This document shows, piece after piece, positions 1 through 11,901 of a DNA stretch of 64,000 nt. The notes under the pieces were generated by a model. That model ran no database searches and was not told where the DNA came from. It saw only the letters and a program-made list of their open reading frames with translations. Within the stretch, counting starts at the first letter, position 1. Each line of letters starts with the position of its first letter. The position numbers and the translations under genes are program-made. This DNA is from Moniliophthora roreri (lineage: Eukaryota; Basidiomycota; Agaricomycetes; Agaricales; Marasmiaceae). The DNA is taken from the NCBI GenBank assembly GCA_001466705.2, contig LATX02000035.1, positions 62,001 to 126,000 of the forward strand, written 5' to 3'.

Positions 1-1825
1 CATATGGATTTGCTGGCTGATGAATAGGGAACTGCTCGGATGAAGAGGTAGACTTTGTCGGCCAAGAACTCGCTGCTTCTGGGTGGCAGCTGTTCATTTC
101 TGCGTTCGAATTCAATTGAAAACCCACGGAGAAGGGCTATTGTGAGAATCAGTGCCAAAACACCGGAAAGAAAACAGTGGCACAACTCACAGTATTCCTC
201 CGCTTCCTCTTGAGATCCACGCTCACTTAACACACTGTGTGCCTGCATTGGCCAGGCTTGTGAACACAACGTCCCTCCCTTCTCAGAACACGGTTGATAG
301 TTTACAGTAAACTCTTGAATTTGCAGACATTGAATATCTGGCAGTTTAACTGCAAACCTACTTTTTGTCAGCCCATAGAACTCTCCTTGTCAACAATTCT
401 ATACACACCGCACTGAACCATTGTAACGTTGACTGGCATCCTCCTCCACCCACTCTGGGACATCGTCCACACGATATGGTCTGTAATGCCGCTCGTTCAT
501 CTTTTTGGGCCATCTAGCGACGATCTCTCGCCGAATTCTGCTGTAAACCCCACCAAGCAGAGACGATAGCATGGATACCAATTCTCCACCAGCTACCCAT
601 TCCAAAACATAGTCGGGGTTCTCACAAATTCCATACAGCGTTGCAGTGCGGCCGAGATTTTGGACCAGGAGATTAAAAATAGCACTGGAGTCATTGTATA
701 TTTGAAGGGATAGGAAAGGAAGTTCGTGATTGCCAGTGCTAACTTGATCTTCGTTGGTATAATCCATGACCAGTCTGTAGAATGGGTAGTCGACGTATGG
801 TCCTACGCATAGTGCGCCGGTTCTTGGGTTCACCCACACTTCACCAAGATCCTGTATGTCGCTAAGTCTCGACAGATTGGGAAATTTGGGATAACCGAGC
901 ATACCACATCGTGATTAGCTATTGGGACTAGTGATAGCTGTAGAAGCACGGGTAAGATCATTTTAGAATGGTAAAAGAGTCCACAACACACTAGGAGAGC
1001 CAAATATATGCAGATGAGCGGTGACAAATTATTCCTTTCCCAGATATGTGCAACCGGCACAAGCGCTGCGCGCAAGAAAGACCAGTATGATGGAAAAATA
1101 GAAAAGGCCTCGAAGCGTCTCACCATCGTAAAAGATCAGTGCTGGTAGGCTGAACTGGCCATCATTGTAGCCAAAGAGTTGAGCGGTATGCACATTCCTG
1201 GGGATAGTGAGGGTATTTGCTTCAAGTTACTGCGATCAAGGTGAGAGCAGCGTACCTAGCCCGGGAGAACTGCTCAAAATCACGACGAAAAGCCTACGTA
1301 AAAAGAGAGTTGTGAGTGAGCATGTCATAAATGAAAGAAATTTGATTTCTAACTTCTAAAGCATCTCGACCACTGTAGCAGATGTATACGAACTCCGATT
1401 CCTTGTCTTCACCATGGATAGAAGCAATGTTGATGGAACGGAGAGCGTTCATGTTCCACCAGTCAAAGTCATCGTATCTCCTGACATCTGTAGCTAATAT
1501 ACTTCTCTTAATGTAGACTTTACCCGTTGGAACTCGTGTGTACTAAACGCTCGACCTCGTGAATGACTGCGAAACAGTTCAAGCAAAACAATCGACACAC
1601 CTCATCCCAAATCGTCCGTTCTCTTTCCTGTCGGCCCAAGTACTGCACGGTCTGCACCAGCGGTCCTTCAACGTGATATTGATCTCTTGCGAAAGCTGTG
1701 AAATTTCCATCTTTAATGGTGACATTCGAGGAACCGGGGAGAAACGACATGATGGATGTGGAGGAAAGAGGTGTCAACAGCTTGGATTCACCACGAGGAC
1801 GAAAGAATGTCATGATCATTGACAT
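1..1825 (-). CDS. Gene A copy 1, 3' end outside window
   Basis: First of three tandem paralogs of an unrecognised multi-exon gene; see the third copy (20188-22619) for the full model. The N-terminal exon carries the motif SSNVTIKDGNFTAFARDQYH, then TIWDE at the first splice site. The large central exon lies at about 410-860 and begins GEVWVNPRTGALC. The last exon in view runs off the left edge within a stretch matching YLFIRAVP of copy 3. Two in-frame ATGs are possible, at 1825 and 1750; the shorter N-terminus matches copy 2. A transposon begins 29 bp upstream of the first ATG, so the original upstream region is now more than 6 kb away. No lesion is visible in the exons seen. I resemble it from memory to a large Agaricomycete hypothetical family, with no assigned function. 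Confidence 0.6.
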
Positions 1826-3668
1826 GGGCGTTGGGCGCCTATAGTTTGACAGATGCGAAATACGTTTTTGCCCCGACTTAGATTTTTGAAATGATTTTGT
1901 TAAAGCAACCCGGCGCACTCAGACCATGTTCAACCCCACTGTGTGCTCAAATCAACCCGACATAGCTTACACTAGCCCTAACACGACATCCTACACTAAA
2001 CCAAAGTGGTGTCAACTTGGGATATCAAGCCTGCACCTTATGGGTGCAGTCAGGTACGAACTCGGTTAGGAATTGCTCTCGTGTACATGGTCATACTATC
2101 GACACCGTTACTGTTATACGTCCTTCACGCAACTCCCTCACATCCTCGGCACGCAAAAGCCTGTCACGCACATATTCGAAAGCATCCATCAAATCAAATA
2201 CTAAAATAAGGTCAATCCAAGTGTTCCCGCTTGAACTTCGCAACCGCCATTCAAACTGAGCAATATGTCAGTTGTCATAATAGTGGTGTAAGCTAGAATA
2301 CATACCTGTTGTCGTGAAATAGCATTTTACATACTCAGACTTGTTTCAACCATTTTATATTTCTCTTACTTGTCTCATTCTCTAGTCTCAGGTATTATAC
2401 AAATTCTAGCATCAGGACTCATTTGATATACAACACAAAATCTACTATAAAAACTGTACCTACTCTCACATATAGATAACTAAACCAAACTTCTCTTTGT
2501 TCCCAAAATCACCAATTTATGACACCTGTGGCCAATTCTCTTTGTCTACCCCTTCTATAGCATCTTATAGCTTCTAATGGAAGTTGATCATCACATGCAC
2601 TGAGTGGAGTCTAAGTCTGTCTGTCTGGTAAGCTGCCACTGTAGGCTGTGTGCAGAAGACTTCAAACTCATGCCATAGGTATTCTCCTAGGTTGCTTAAG
2701 TTGAGGGAAAGTTCATTGTAGGCATGCAAGGACTCATTAATGTCCACCAAAAGTCTACACCCCATGCTTGTCAGCCTACCCTTCACTCTTGACATAAAGG
2801 ATGCACCTTGCCATTGGTATCTTGTCATTAGGTGGGAAACCAAGGTGCCACAATGATTCCTTTATATCCAGTGCAACAAAGTAGTCCACATTGTCAATGG
2901 AACAAAGAAGGAAGTAAAAAAATCAGAATGGAGGAATGAACAATGTGTAGGCTGATGTATATAGATATTCTATGCAATGTGAAACAAGTGACATGATTGC
3001 CTTCAAACCTGGATAGGGATTCACCAAGGGTGTATGAGTGGCCTTATGCAGGTGTCTGCCAAATGAAACAATATTCACAACAAGGGAAGCAGAAACAATA
3101 AAAGCATTTATTTGTAATGACCTGGTAAAGTCACTCTAACTGTGTCAATAATACAACTGCATACCTATTCTGTTCATGGTTACAAAATGTCCTCTTGTAC
3201 TTTCTCTGGCAACAATCGGTTACACAAGTTGGTTGACATGAGCTGGGTAGGTCTATTAGCTACATAACAATGTTCTCTGCATTTAGTTCCATTCAGAGTT
3301 GGACAATTTAGATGGATAATATGTTCAAGCTTCTCTTTTATCTTGTTGGCTGGCTGTTGAAGGATGGCAACATTATATTTAGCCCTTGCTATAATATATT
3401 ACTACTCTGAGCTCTGTAGAAAACCTGTTCCTTATGCTGTGCTTGTTGCTGGCAGGAATATTCATGGCCAAACACCCAAACCAACTGGCATTGTTTGATA
3501 GGCCTCATCCAGATTCTCCTGAATATTACTCAGCTAAGATTCCACATTTCACACAGTTGAATAGTTTTGCTTGCATGTTCCCTGCAAACCTCAGTTGTAT
3601 TGAAACAATACTCTGAAGATTTATATAAATCACCCACTGGTATTAAGCCTGCAGTACACATATAAAGT

Positions 3669-4567
3669 GTGGCCTTCTCAAGGCAGCACTGTCCTCAAAG
3701 CACTACAGCTGTTATGTCAGGCTTAAACCATGATAACAGCAACTGGAATGACCTCAATCTACCTCCTGAAGCTCTGCCTAGACCAGCACCACTGAATATC
3801 TTGATGCCTCCTCCCAGCACTGCTGCTGTCCTAGAGGGGATTCCAGACTGTGTTTGCTGGAACTTCTATCATTTCTTCTCAAAACCCCTCTGTTTCAAGC
3901 ACCTGACTTATGGTCCACTTGACTCTCTCTTAAACTGTATATTTCCCCCAAAGTGTTGGTTCACAGTCAATTTGCAATACCTCATGTGGCCATCATTCTA
4001 TAATGGCAACCAAACACCACCATCAACAGAGAATGACACAGATGATGTGGTGAACTTTGAAGCTCTGGAATGGTCTTTTGATTCTACTATTTCAGTAGGA
4101 TCATTAGGTGGTTTCCACTTGGCCCATGTATATGCACACAGTGTGTGGTTACTTTCTACTTCCTGACTACTGTAATCTAATCCTCTTCCTTTAAGGCCAT
4201 GAAGCTGGGCAGTTGTATCTAGACTTCATTGTAACAAAAATCTTTCTCATGCCATACAAAGAACCAAGGCAGCAGTACCTGTTAGCCATCATCAATAGCA
4301 AAGTCAAGCAAAATACCTCTCACATACAAGCTCTTGACCAGCTCATCTCATATCTCAAACAAGCCTGAACCTATCCCCCACAGAGCAAAAACAATATATA
4401 GGTATATGGTCTGCAAGAGTGGATATATTCATGCTAACCTCACAGAGTCTGATATTAAATATCAAACCCAACAGTTTTTCAACAAAGAATTCCCTTTTGA
4501 AGAAAAACTTTGTAAGGTGTTGTCCTGCCATTGGAATCAGAATCAGGTTGATGGTTGGTGTGTATAA
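3669..4567 (+). pseudogene. Decayed ORF inside transposon, possible nuclease-like fold
   Basis: An open stretch from about 3669 to 4166 continues in shifted frames at about 4197-4369 and 4334-4567. The middle part reads LDFIVTKIFLMPYKEP and then QQYLLAIINSKVKQN, followed by a helix-like stretch and a segment containing YMVCKSGYIHANL. The hydrophobic strand, then acidic residue, then strand ending in a Lys-containing motif resembles the D...(D/E)xK layout of PD-(D/E)XK nuclease folds, with the Glu replaced (N-S-K). This is a low-confidence pattern reading. Frame breaks, loss of CpG and the lack of any clear start argue for a relic. It may be cargo rather than the element's own gene. Confidence 0.3.
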
Positions 4568-4693
4568 GTGTTTGTCTACATATAAGTGTGTATTTCTTTT
4601 TATATACTTTGTGCTGTTCTATGCTGTTCTGTTTGTACATTGAATAGAACTGTGAGATTTATATAAAAATCATGAAAGATTTGAGAATGTGAG

Positions 4694-4717
4694 TTTTTTT
4701 TTTTTTTTTTTTTTTTT
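4694..4717. repeat. Poly-T tract (24 T)
   Basis: A run of 24 T followed by AAAAATTTTT in the transposon interior. It could be a retroposed poly-A tail read on the other strand or slippage; no flanking duplication was found. Confidence 0.9.
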
Positions 4718-6640
4718 AAAAATTTTTGCACAGCAAGAGATCAGAGGTCTAGACTGCAAGAAAATTTCCCTGACTCACACCATTGATCAGTATTACCTTT
4801 GATGTTATTCATAATGTTCATGATGCCCATGACTGCTCAATAAGAAGTCTTTGAAAGAGGGATGAAACTGGATACAGGCAGTTGGTAGTGGCATGGTGTC
4901 TTCATTAGTGTGTACTCATAATGCTGACTTCCACCTATGGTTCCCAGGTAAACTGGCATAGTAGAAGGCACAGACTGGGTGGTTTCCACCTTCTGATGAG
5001 AACATTTTCCACATCAAAACCCTATATGTGAATATCTATGAAATAGCTCTTCAAATATACTAATACACTCTCCTCAAATTTTCACAAGTCACAGCAGCTT
5101 TTCTTCTACATCTCACCTTCCTTTTTGAGACTGTTCACATTTGTTCAAGAAAAAAAAATCACACTATCCATCTTTGGCAACAACAATGACACTGTCTTTG
5201 CTTGCTCTTCAATCCATTTATCACACAGATAATTCAGGTCTCTCAGGCCATCAAATCTAGACTATATAGAGTGACACCAGCATAGTCTTTGGTCAGATAG
5301 AGTCAATGGATTTTGGTTGCACCAGGTACAATGCTAGTATGTCTACATTGTCAATACTTATTTCTTTTGGCCCAGTTCTTGACCAATCATTATAGCACCT
5401 AGCCTCTTTCCCTCAGTTGTCCCCAGGTAATCTGATCAGGTTTATGAGCAGAGTATCATGACCTTGTACCAACATGAGAGAGTAGCCAACAAGAAGACTG
5501 GCAGTCATAAATAAGAGGCCAAAAGAAGGCTTTGAGGTATGCTATGATAGATTGTCTCTTTACTGTCATTTAATGTTTATCTTCTGATTCCAGTTAATAT
5601 CATGGCACTACTGAATGACATCACTGCTTGTCTTTGGCAATTTTTCTAAATCTGACTAGAGTTTCAACTCAACATAGCAGAAAATATTGCTGTGATTATG
5701 ATTCTTGGGCTATGACATACTACTGGCCTTTCAACTCTTCCACATATTGTAATGATTGTAGTTGCTGAGTGCTAAACTTTTTTTTATTGACAGCTTCCCC
5801 CTTGTTGCTTCTCATAATGCTGCCAAATCCTTCTATCTTCCCAACAACTTCAGTACTCAATACAGTTGACAAGTAATAGTTGACATACCTTATTGCCTTC
5901 ACAGTCACTGTTTTCTACCTCCAGAACAGCTTGCTCTTGCAGTGATATGAGAGCTGGGCATGATGGAGGGTGTTTGGGCTCATCCCATGCTCTCTTCTTT
6001 GCTTCATGAGCTTGTCTCTGACTCTTACAACTCCTTTCCTAGCATTTGATACAGGTTTTTGAGGTTTCAGTTGGCAGAAGAGTATTCTTGCAGCTTTTTG
6101 AAGAGCATACACAAGGTTCTGAGGTTTTGGAGGTAGGGAGAGTCATAATGAACAAGGTTCAGATCACAATTTCATTATTCCATTGTACTCTACAGTATTA
6201 CAGGAATATCTGAGGTCACAAAGCCCAGGCATGAGAAAAGCATGTGACTCATGTGACTGTCAAGAGTAGGGGACAACTGGGACAGCTATACTCAAGGAAC
6301 TCTGCCTCTTCTGATTGTAATTATATAATGAGTTTGTTTAGTATATAGATTGTGTACCATTCAACAGTTTTTCTTCTTCACATCAGGCCCTACATACTCA
6401 AGGAACTCTACAGCATTGGGCCAGAGCAATATAACACAGTTATGACACCTTGGAATTGTTCCAGAGAATAGAACAAGGGTTAAGGCATTGAGACTTATCT
6501 TAGGTTGAGTTGCAGCATGCAGTGGGTTATCTCATATTAGTCAGAGGTGGTTTGTTAGGTTATTCTAATGGTCTGAGGTAGTATATTGCAGTTTGGTGCA
6601 ACATATTTATTACCTATCCAAGGCTTGTTGGGTCTGAATA

Positions 6641-6914
6641 CTGGAGTATTTCAATTGATTTGGATGGCCTGTGACCTGTGACTTGTCCATCCAGACTCAA
6701 CCATTCAGATGAAGGCCTGGTGGTCTGTGACCACCAAAGATTTTTCAGATTCTAGCACTCAAAATCAACCCAAAACTACCAAATTTGGAAGTTTTTTGGT
6801 GGTCACAGTCTGAGCCTATTCGGATGGACCCTCTATGACTTGTGACCATCTGAAAATATTCAGAAATTTTGAGCTCTGTGACATGTGACCATTCAAATCA
6901 ATCAAAATACCCAG
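6641..6914 (-). mobile_element. CpG-decayed MITE relic (274 bp)
   Basis: This is an inverted-orientation copy of the MITE at 17877-18150 and has exactly the same length. The ends read CTGGAGTATTTCAATTGATT and, inverted, CTGGGTATTTTGATTGATTT. Almost every CpG of the younger copy is TpG or CpA here, for example TTCGATTGATTCGG against TTCAATTGATTTGG. The left flank has TA; the right flank no longer shows a clear TA. It is nested within the 6.12 kb transposon. Confidence 0.85.
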
Positions 6915-7983
6915 GGGGGAGGGAAATTTTTTTTTTGTACATAGGGTTGAATTTTTTTTTAAGGACTGTCACAGTGAACCAACCAACCACTGACTACCAT
7001 ATATGGAAGGTAGTTCACATGACATCACCTTTTTGGAAGGCACTAAGTAGCAAGCACCTGACTAGCACTGGTCCTCTTCCTCCTTCACATTAGCTAGGTT
7101 CAGCAAAGTGCAAGCACAATATACCAAAGTCTGCAGTAGAATGTTTCAAACTGTTTGTAAGGTTCATCTACATTATATTCTAGGTACAGGAGCCCAAGCA
7201 AGTGACTGCAAATCTCTAGGGATTGATATCTGCTAAGATCTAAGGATAATATGTGTATTCAGAGTGTAAGTTGGTTCAAGAAGGCACATAATGTAACTCT
7301 ATTATGGAGAACTCCCAGTCCTATACAGCCGCACCACTACAAACCCTTAAAATACCTGTGAGTAAGCCCCAAGAACCATGGGTGGGCAGGAAACTGATCT
7401 GGACCAGCATCCAAAAGGTATATAGGAGCAAATTTGAGTCTTTCTGCTATGAAGGTGGTCATAAAAGAACCTTTGGTTACTGAGAAAGTGTTCAAAGTTC
7501 AGAAAAAAATTGGCTCAAGAAAATGGTGTTCTGGAACCACAGCCTGCCTCCCCCCTGGAAATACCCCAGTATGTGCAAAATTAGGTCAGGCTAACATTTA
7601 AGGGTAACATTGTTAGCACAAGTTGCTACATGTTCCAACTCTGGCTGAGATGACTTGAGGAGTACAGGTTATTACCAAGGAGATTAACTAGGGTTGATTT
7701 TGATCAGGCATTGGGGTTATAGCAAAAGTTAATTCAGTATCAATGATAGTTGACATTGTAAATTACAGGCACTTGATCTCAGGTTGAAATTGGTGGGATG
7801 AACAAGAGTTAATACACCAAGGCTTTTGTCTTAATTTATGTTAGTCCTTTAGATTGAGGTAGGGTTAGTATGAAAATAATAAGGGTTAACATACCTTTTC
7901 TTTCTGCTCATTATCTCGGGTTATGTTGCACAGGTTGAATTTTTTTGTTATCTCGGGGCAAAAACTACTCACGCTTGACAGAT

Positions 7984-10960
7984 CGATCGTACTACTTCAG
8001 AGGGCTGTACACATCGGAAGATTGAACGAAGTACACGATGCCCTGCGATACAGACTTGCCTCTGGAGTGTGAAAATGATAATGTACAAGACGTGTATAAC
8101 GAAGAAGCTAAAGGGCATGTCGCATCGTGGTGGAGGGAAACAGGAAGAAATACCTGCAGTCGTCCAGAATCATTGTCCAAGCACTGTCCCTATAAGGCGA
8201 ATGATAGGTGAAAGATGAGTAGAAGAGGATACACGAATTCAAACCATGAAGTACTCGACACCTGGTCATTTATGATCTAAAATGCGATGGGGCCGTGTGG
8301 AAAGCATTTTCTGCAAGGGGAAGGGACGGAACCGGTGCAGGATACAGGTATGAAAAGTAGTGTATAAGACGAGTACAAGTCGGAAACAGTATCAAGTGCG
8401 AAATAACAGCGAATCACAGAAGTTCGAATCAAGCCCAATAGTAGAGTCGGTACGGAAAAGGGTACAGTCTGAGTATCCGAAGAAAGTGCAACAAGTGTTG
8501 CCAAAACGTTGGTAGCTTGGGATCGAAATCCTAATTTGCATCTGATATGTGGTAACCTGAAGAAATATCGAGATCAGACGCTAAGTACAACGTCAGAAAG
8601 GTTGAACGTACGGAGCGTTAGCAAGCTAAGCCATGCTGAGACTGACATGGTGAACGCTATGTCTGTGTGAGATACGAATATGGTCCCCAACACCGTTCCT
8701 GTGTTCGGGCAGTTGATTGGGGGGGGGGCAAGGACATCACGCCCGTGGGTCTGCATCGAGCTTCGGGTGAGCACCCTATTCCTTGGGGGACGTAGACTGC
8801 CAATCGAAGCGAGATTCTTCGGAGATACTGTAGTCTATGGCTTTCGAGACTTGGTACCACTTAATTACCGTTCGGAATCACTGGTTCGGATTCGGATTGC
8901 GGAATAAGACCTGCAGCGGAAAACGAGTACACCTTTTGTCTCCTTGCAGCCAGGTATAGTTGGATGATGGACGATCTCGGCCAATAGTCTGAGACGGCAA
9001 ATCGGATCAACCGCTTCACCACCTTGACCGCCTATGCATCCGGTGTTGAATAGTCCCAAAGCATTTGCCGCTGAACAAATCAGTGTCGCTCTTGTAGTTG
9101 TGAAGGTTGATAATCGATCTTGCGGTGCGCCAGTCCTAGTTGGAAGTCAGGATGTGATTTAGTCCCGTATTATCTCGAGAAAGACGCTACTCACATCAGT
9201 TGATGTAGTGACCAAGGACCAGAAGTGAATCATGTCGTCAGGCTAAACACGACGACATGACACGCCTTGGGTCGTCGTGTGTCCTAGGTCAAGCAACAAG
9301 GACATGAGAGCCATGTTTGGAAAGAAGGATGGGAGACGTACCTCTGGCTCAAAAAGTTTCAACCGTTTTCTCCAATTCGATAGGCATATACTTTGATTGG
9401 CGATCTCGCTCTGATGGACCCTGCATCGGTTCCTCTTGGCTGCTGCATTTGGTGGCATGGTGCGCGGCCGGAAGTGAGGAAGGATTGGTTTGCATTATTC
9501 CATAACGCGACAGTAGAGTCGCTGAATGAGGGCGATAAAAGGAGCTTAGCTGAAAAAGACGGCCCAAATCGCTTCCAAACTCGATGTTCGGCCTATCATA
9601 CAGCTCATTGAGTTTCCTGGAGATAGGCGAGGTACAATAACATCCGCCTTCGAACCGAGAGAAACGCTCTGGCTGACGGAATACGAATTGAGGAAGAAGT
9701 CGATGTATCCGAGTTTTCAATTCGTTTCTGTGAACGAACGACATTCCTGATACGAGACGGTGGATGGCCGGGTATCCAGAGGATATGGGGAAGGGACGTA
9801 ACGATAGTGCTTTGATGAAATGTCTCGTTGGTGTTCTCGATAATGGATATGAGTATGCTTAGTTGTTGAGAACTGGATAATAGGGAACGTACCTGTAGAT
9901 TGTCGTCTGTCGTAGCCAGATGAGGCGCTGTGATGGTCATCCGCCGATCCTAGTTAGAGGCCTAGATCTAAATTATTCCTATACTGATAAACACGTCAAA
10001 CTTACTGGATGGCATGAGTGATCCATAAACCGCAGTCCTACTTCTCATACGTGTTGACGAGAACTCTCGCGCTGTACGAACAGCATGAGAGTTTTCCTTG
10101 CGAGAGTCAAACATAGGTAGCATAGCATGCCTACAGTTGCAGAGCTGATATTGTTTCATAGCTCGACGATGGAACCATTGGGCGAGGCTGAAGGTCGATG
10201 TCCCAGTTTGCTGCGGGTTCGCTGCCGAAGTCGGTATTGAGTCTCATATACTCGATGGAAACGACGTCGGCAGGTACAATTTGAATTCGAGAGGCTGCCC
10301 GACTGCGTGTGGAAGTTGACTGACTGATAGTCGTTTCCAAGCATGACGATGCTCCGACCATGTGCTCCAGTAAAGGCAAAAAAAGCATAGAGACGGCGCA
10401 TTTGGCCTGCATTTTGTTGACATTTGCGGTCTAAATCATATCAAAAATGAAGCTTACTAGGACGTTGAAGGAGGAATAAATATCAGCGAACGCACCTTAG
10501 CAATAACCTGTTCTCTTAAGCTCCGTGGTAACCTTTAATTCTTTGCTATTTGACAAGAGCAGGACCCTTGGGACCTCCGAGACCATCTTGATCAACAACC
10601 AAATTACCGCCATAACTCAGTCTTTGCTCAGTGCTCTTCAACGCGCCGACATCGAGTTTGAGCGAGGTTGGTTTACATTAGAACGATGGATGAGAGAAGA
10701 TGGGATGGGTTGAATTTGACAATGAGTGGTATCTGTGGGTGCTTCAGTAGTGACGGGTTGAAAAGGTTTTGAACATCGTGGATGCCCGCCAAGAGCGATA
10801 AGCGCCTCCAAGCGCCTCCGAGTGCCTACAGTAACCATCATCTGCCTCACAGAATTGCAGAAATCCATACGTCTCTTGCGTTTTGCTTTTCTATGAAACC
10901 CAAAACTAGACCTACTTCTCAGCTCGTGCGTATTAACGGACTTTTCATGAAATAATGAAC
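7984..10960 (-). other. Unit 1 segment B, conserved, unassigned
   Basis: About 3 kb that is nearly identical to 22640-25760 and more diverged from 14200-17260. Minus-strand open stretches recur in all three copies, including one ending VYSPLK then stop at 7997, a hydrophobic stretch near 8400-8500, and GASSCLETTISQSTSTRSRA at about 10290-10350. No continuous spliced model with consistent phases could be built, so it may be non-coding, a dead gene, or the promoter region of gene A. No function is assigned. Confidence 0.5.
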
Positions 10961-11215
10961 AAAGTGTCTTCTGCTTCCCTCCAACGACTTCCTCTCTTTC
11001 GCTCCTACAGTATTACAAGACGCTCATCGTCTGCCCACAGCATCTAGAAATGTCTCCCGAAATACGAATCCAATCGATCTATGAAAACAGGCTTCCTCAG
11101 ATCGCACCCCTCAATTAGGTCTTATTACCGTATCGCTGTCCGCTCGCGCCAGTGTATGAGTGCGTCCGTTCCTGTCTCTCTTACTCCTACTCTGAACTAA
11201 CAAAATCTTGGAGAA

Positions 11216-11901
11216 CAGGATTAGGAGGACTATGGAGAACCTGATGCAGTTCGACTTCCTCTTACAACAGTGATGTGACCCATACATTGAGCTCTGGAAG
11301 GGACACGGATATGCATGAGATTTACAGGAACACAGGCAGCATCTGGTTTGTATATTGAGCAACAGAATACAATCATCTGATTACGACTGAATCATGTACA
11401 ACAAGAGGAATCTTCTGTCTACGAAGCGCTACGATGATTGCACACACAACACTATGGTTGAAGAAAATAAGAAGTAAAAGTCACGGCACACTGCGCGCGG
11501 ATACCATCACGACTTGATACCAAAGAAATAAGATAAAGTACCACATGTGAACCGGTTTACCGGAGCACAAATCAAAGAAACAATGTTTCTGAGTATGCGA
11601 AGAATGGGTGTTGAGTCGAGGGAAGAGATGGAAAGGGTGCTCCAAGGAAGGTTGGATTCTGCTTCGGCCTTCGGACTGCTTCATTGGAAGTGGCATTTTC
11701 CAGTAGTGCCTCGCACCTCGCGCTTACCACTCCTGGACCTGCGAACCCGGTCCTTTCCAGTATCTTCCTCCTGTGAAGGATCCAAAGAGCTCGAACAGGC
11801 AGGCTCCATGTTCAACAGCAGGTACAGGCTGTACAGCCTCATTCGAGGGTCGGGTCGGGCGTAGGCTTCGGGACGTCATTGCCGTGAACACCGTGACGGC
11901 A
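11216..11901. other. Junction between units 1 and 2
   Basis: The unit 1 sequence departs from unit 3 at about 11215 and joins sequence matching 19560-20187 of the next junction. It therefore lacks the C segment found in units 2 and 3. The stretch with AAGAATGGGTGTTGAGTCGA is shared with 19890. It includes the 3' flank of gene A copy 2. No gene is seen. Confidence 0.6.

Larger units (their letters stand above)
1855..7974. mobile_element. 6.12 kb TIR DNA transposon, 9-bp TSD
   Basis: The direct repeat TTGACAGAT flanks the element at 1846-1854 and 7975-7983 and occurs once at the matching place in units 2 (about 14195) and 3 (about 22640), which proves an insertion. The ends are inverted: both read GCG, a variable stretch, then GTTTTTGCCCCGA (22 bp with five mismatches). 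The right subterminal region holds several GGGTTNAYAT-like repeats. A 9-bp duplication fits Mutator-like elements best; KDZ and hAT elements usually give 8 bp. No transposase is recognisable, so the element is probably non-autonomous. Its interior (about 2280-7870) is nearly free of CpG while both ends keep CpG. It carries a nested MITE relic and a degraded ORF. Stretches not listed separately show nothing I can name. Confidence 0.85.

Noticed and set aside
1520..1918. Fusion of gene A copy 1 to transposon sequence through an upstream in-frame start
   Set aside because: The extra N-terminal codons come from the inserted element and are absent from copies 2 and 3; there is no evidence that they are used.
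8680..8907. 75-codon plus-strand ORF repeated in units 1 and 3
   Set aside because: It is conserved only because the whole unit is duplicated. The opposite strand is equally open, there is no splice-consistent partner, and unit 2 breaks the frame.
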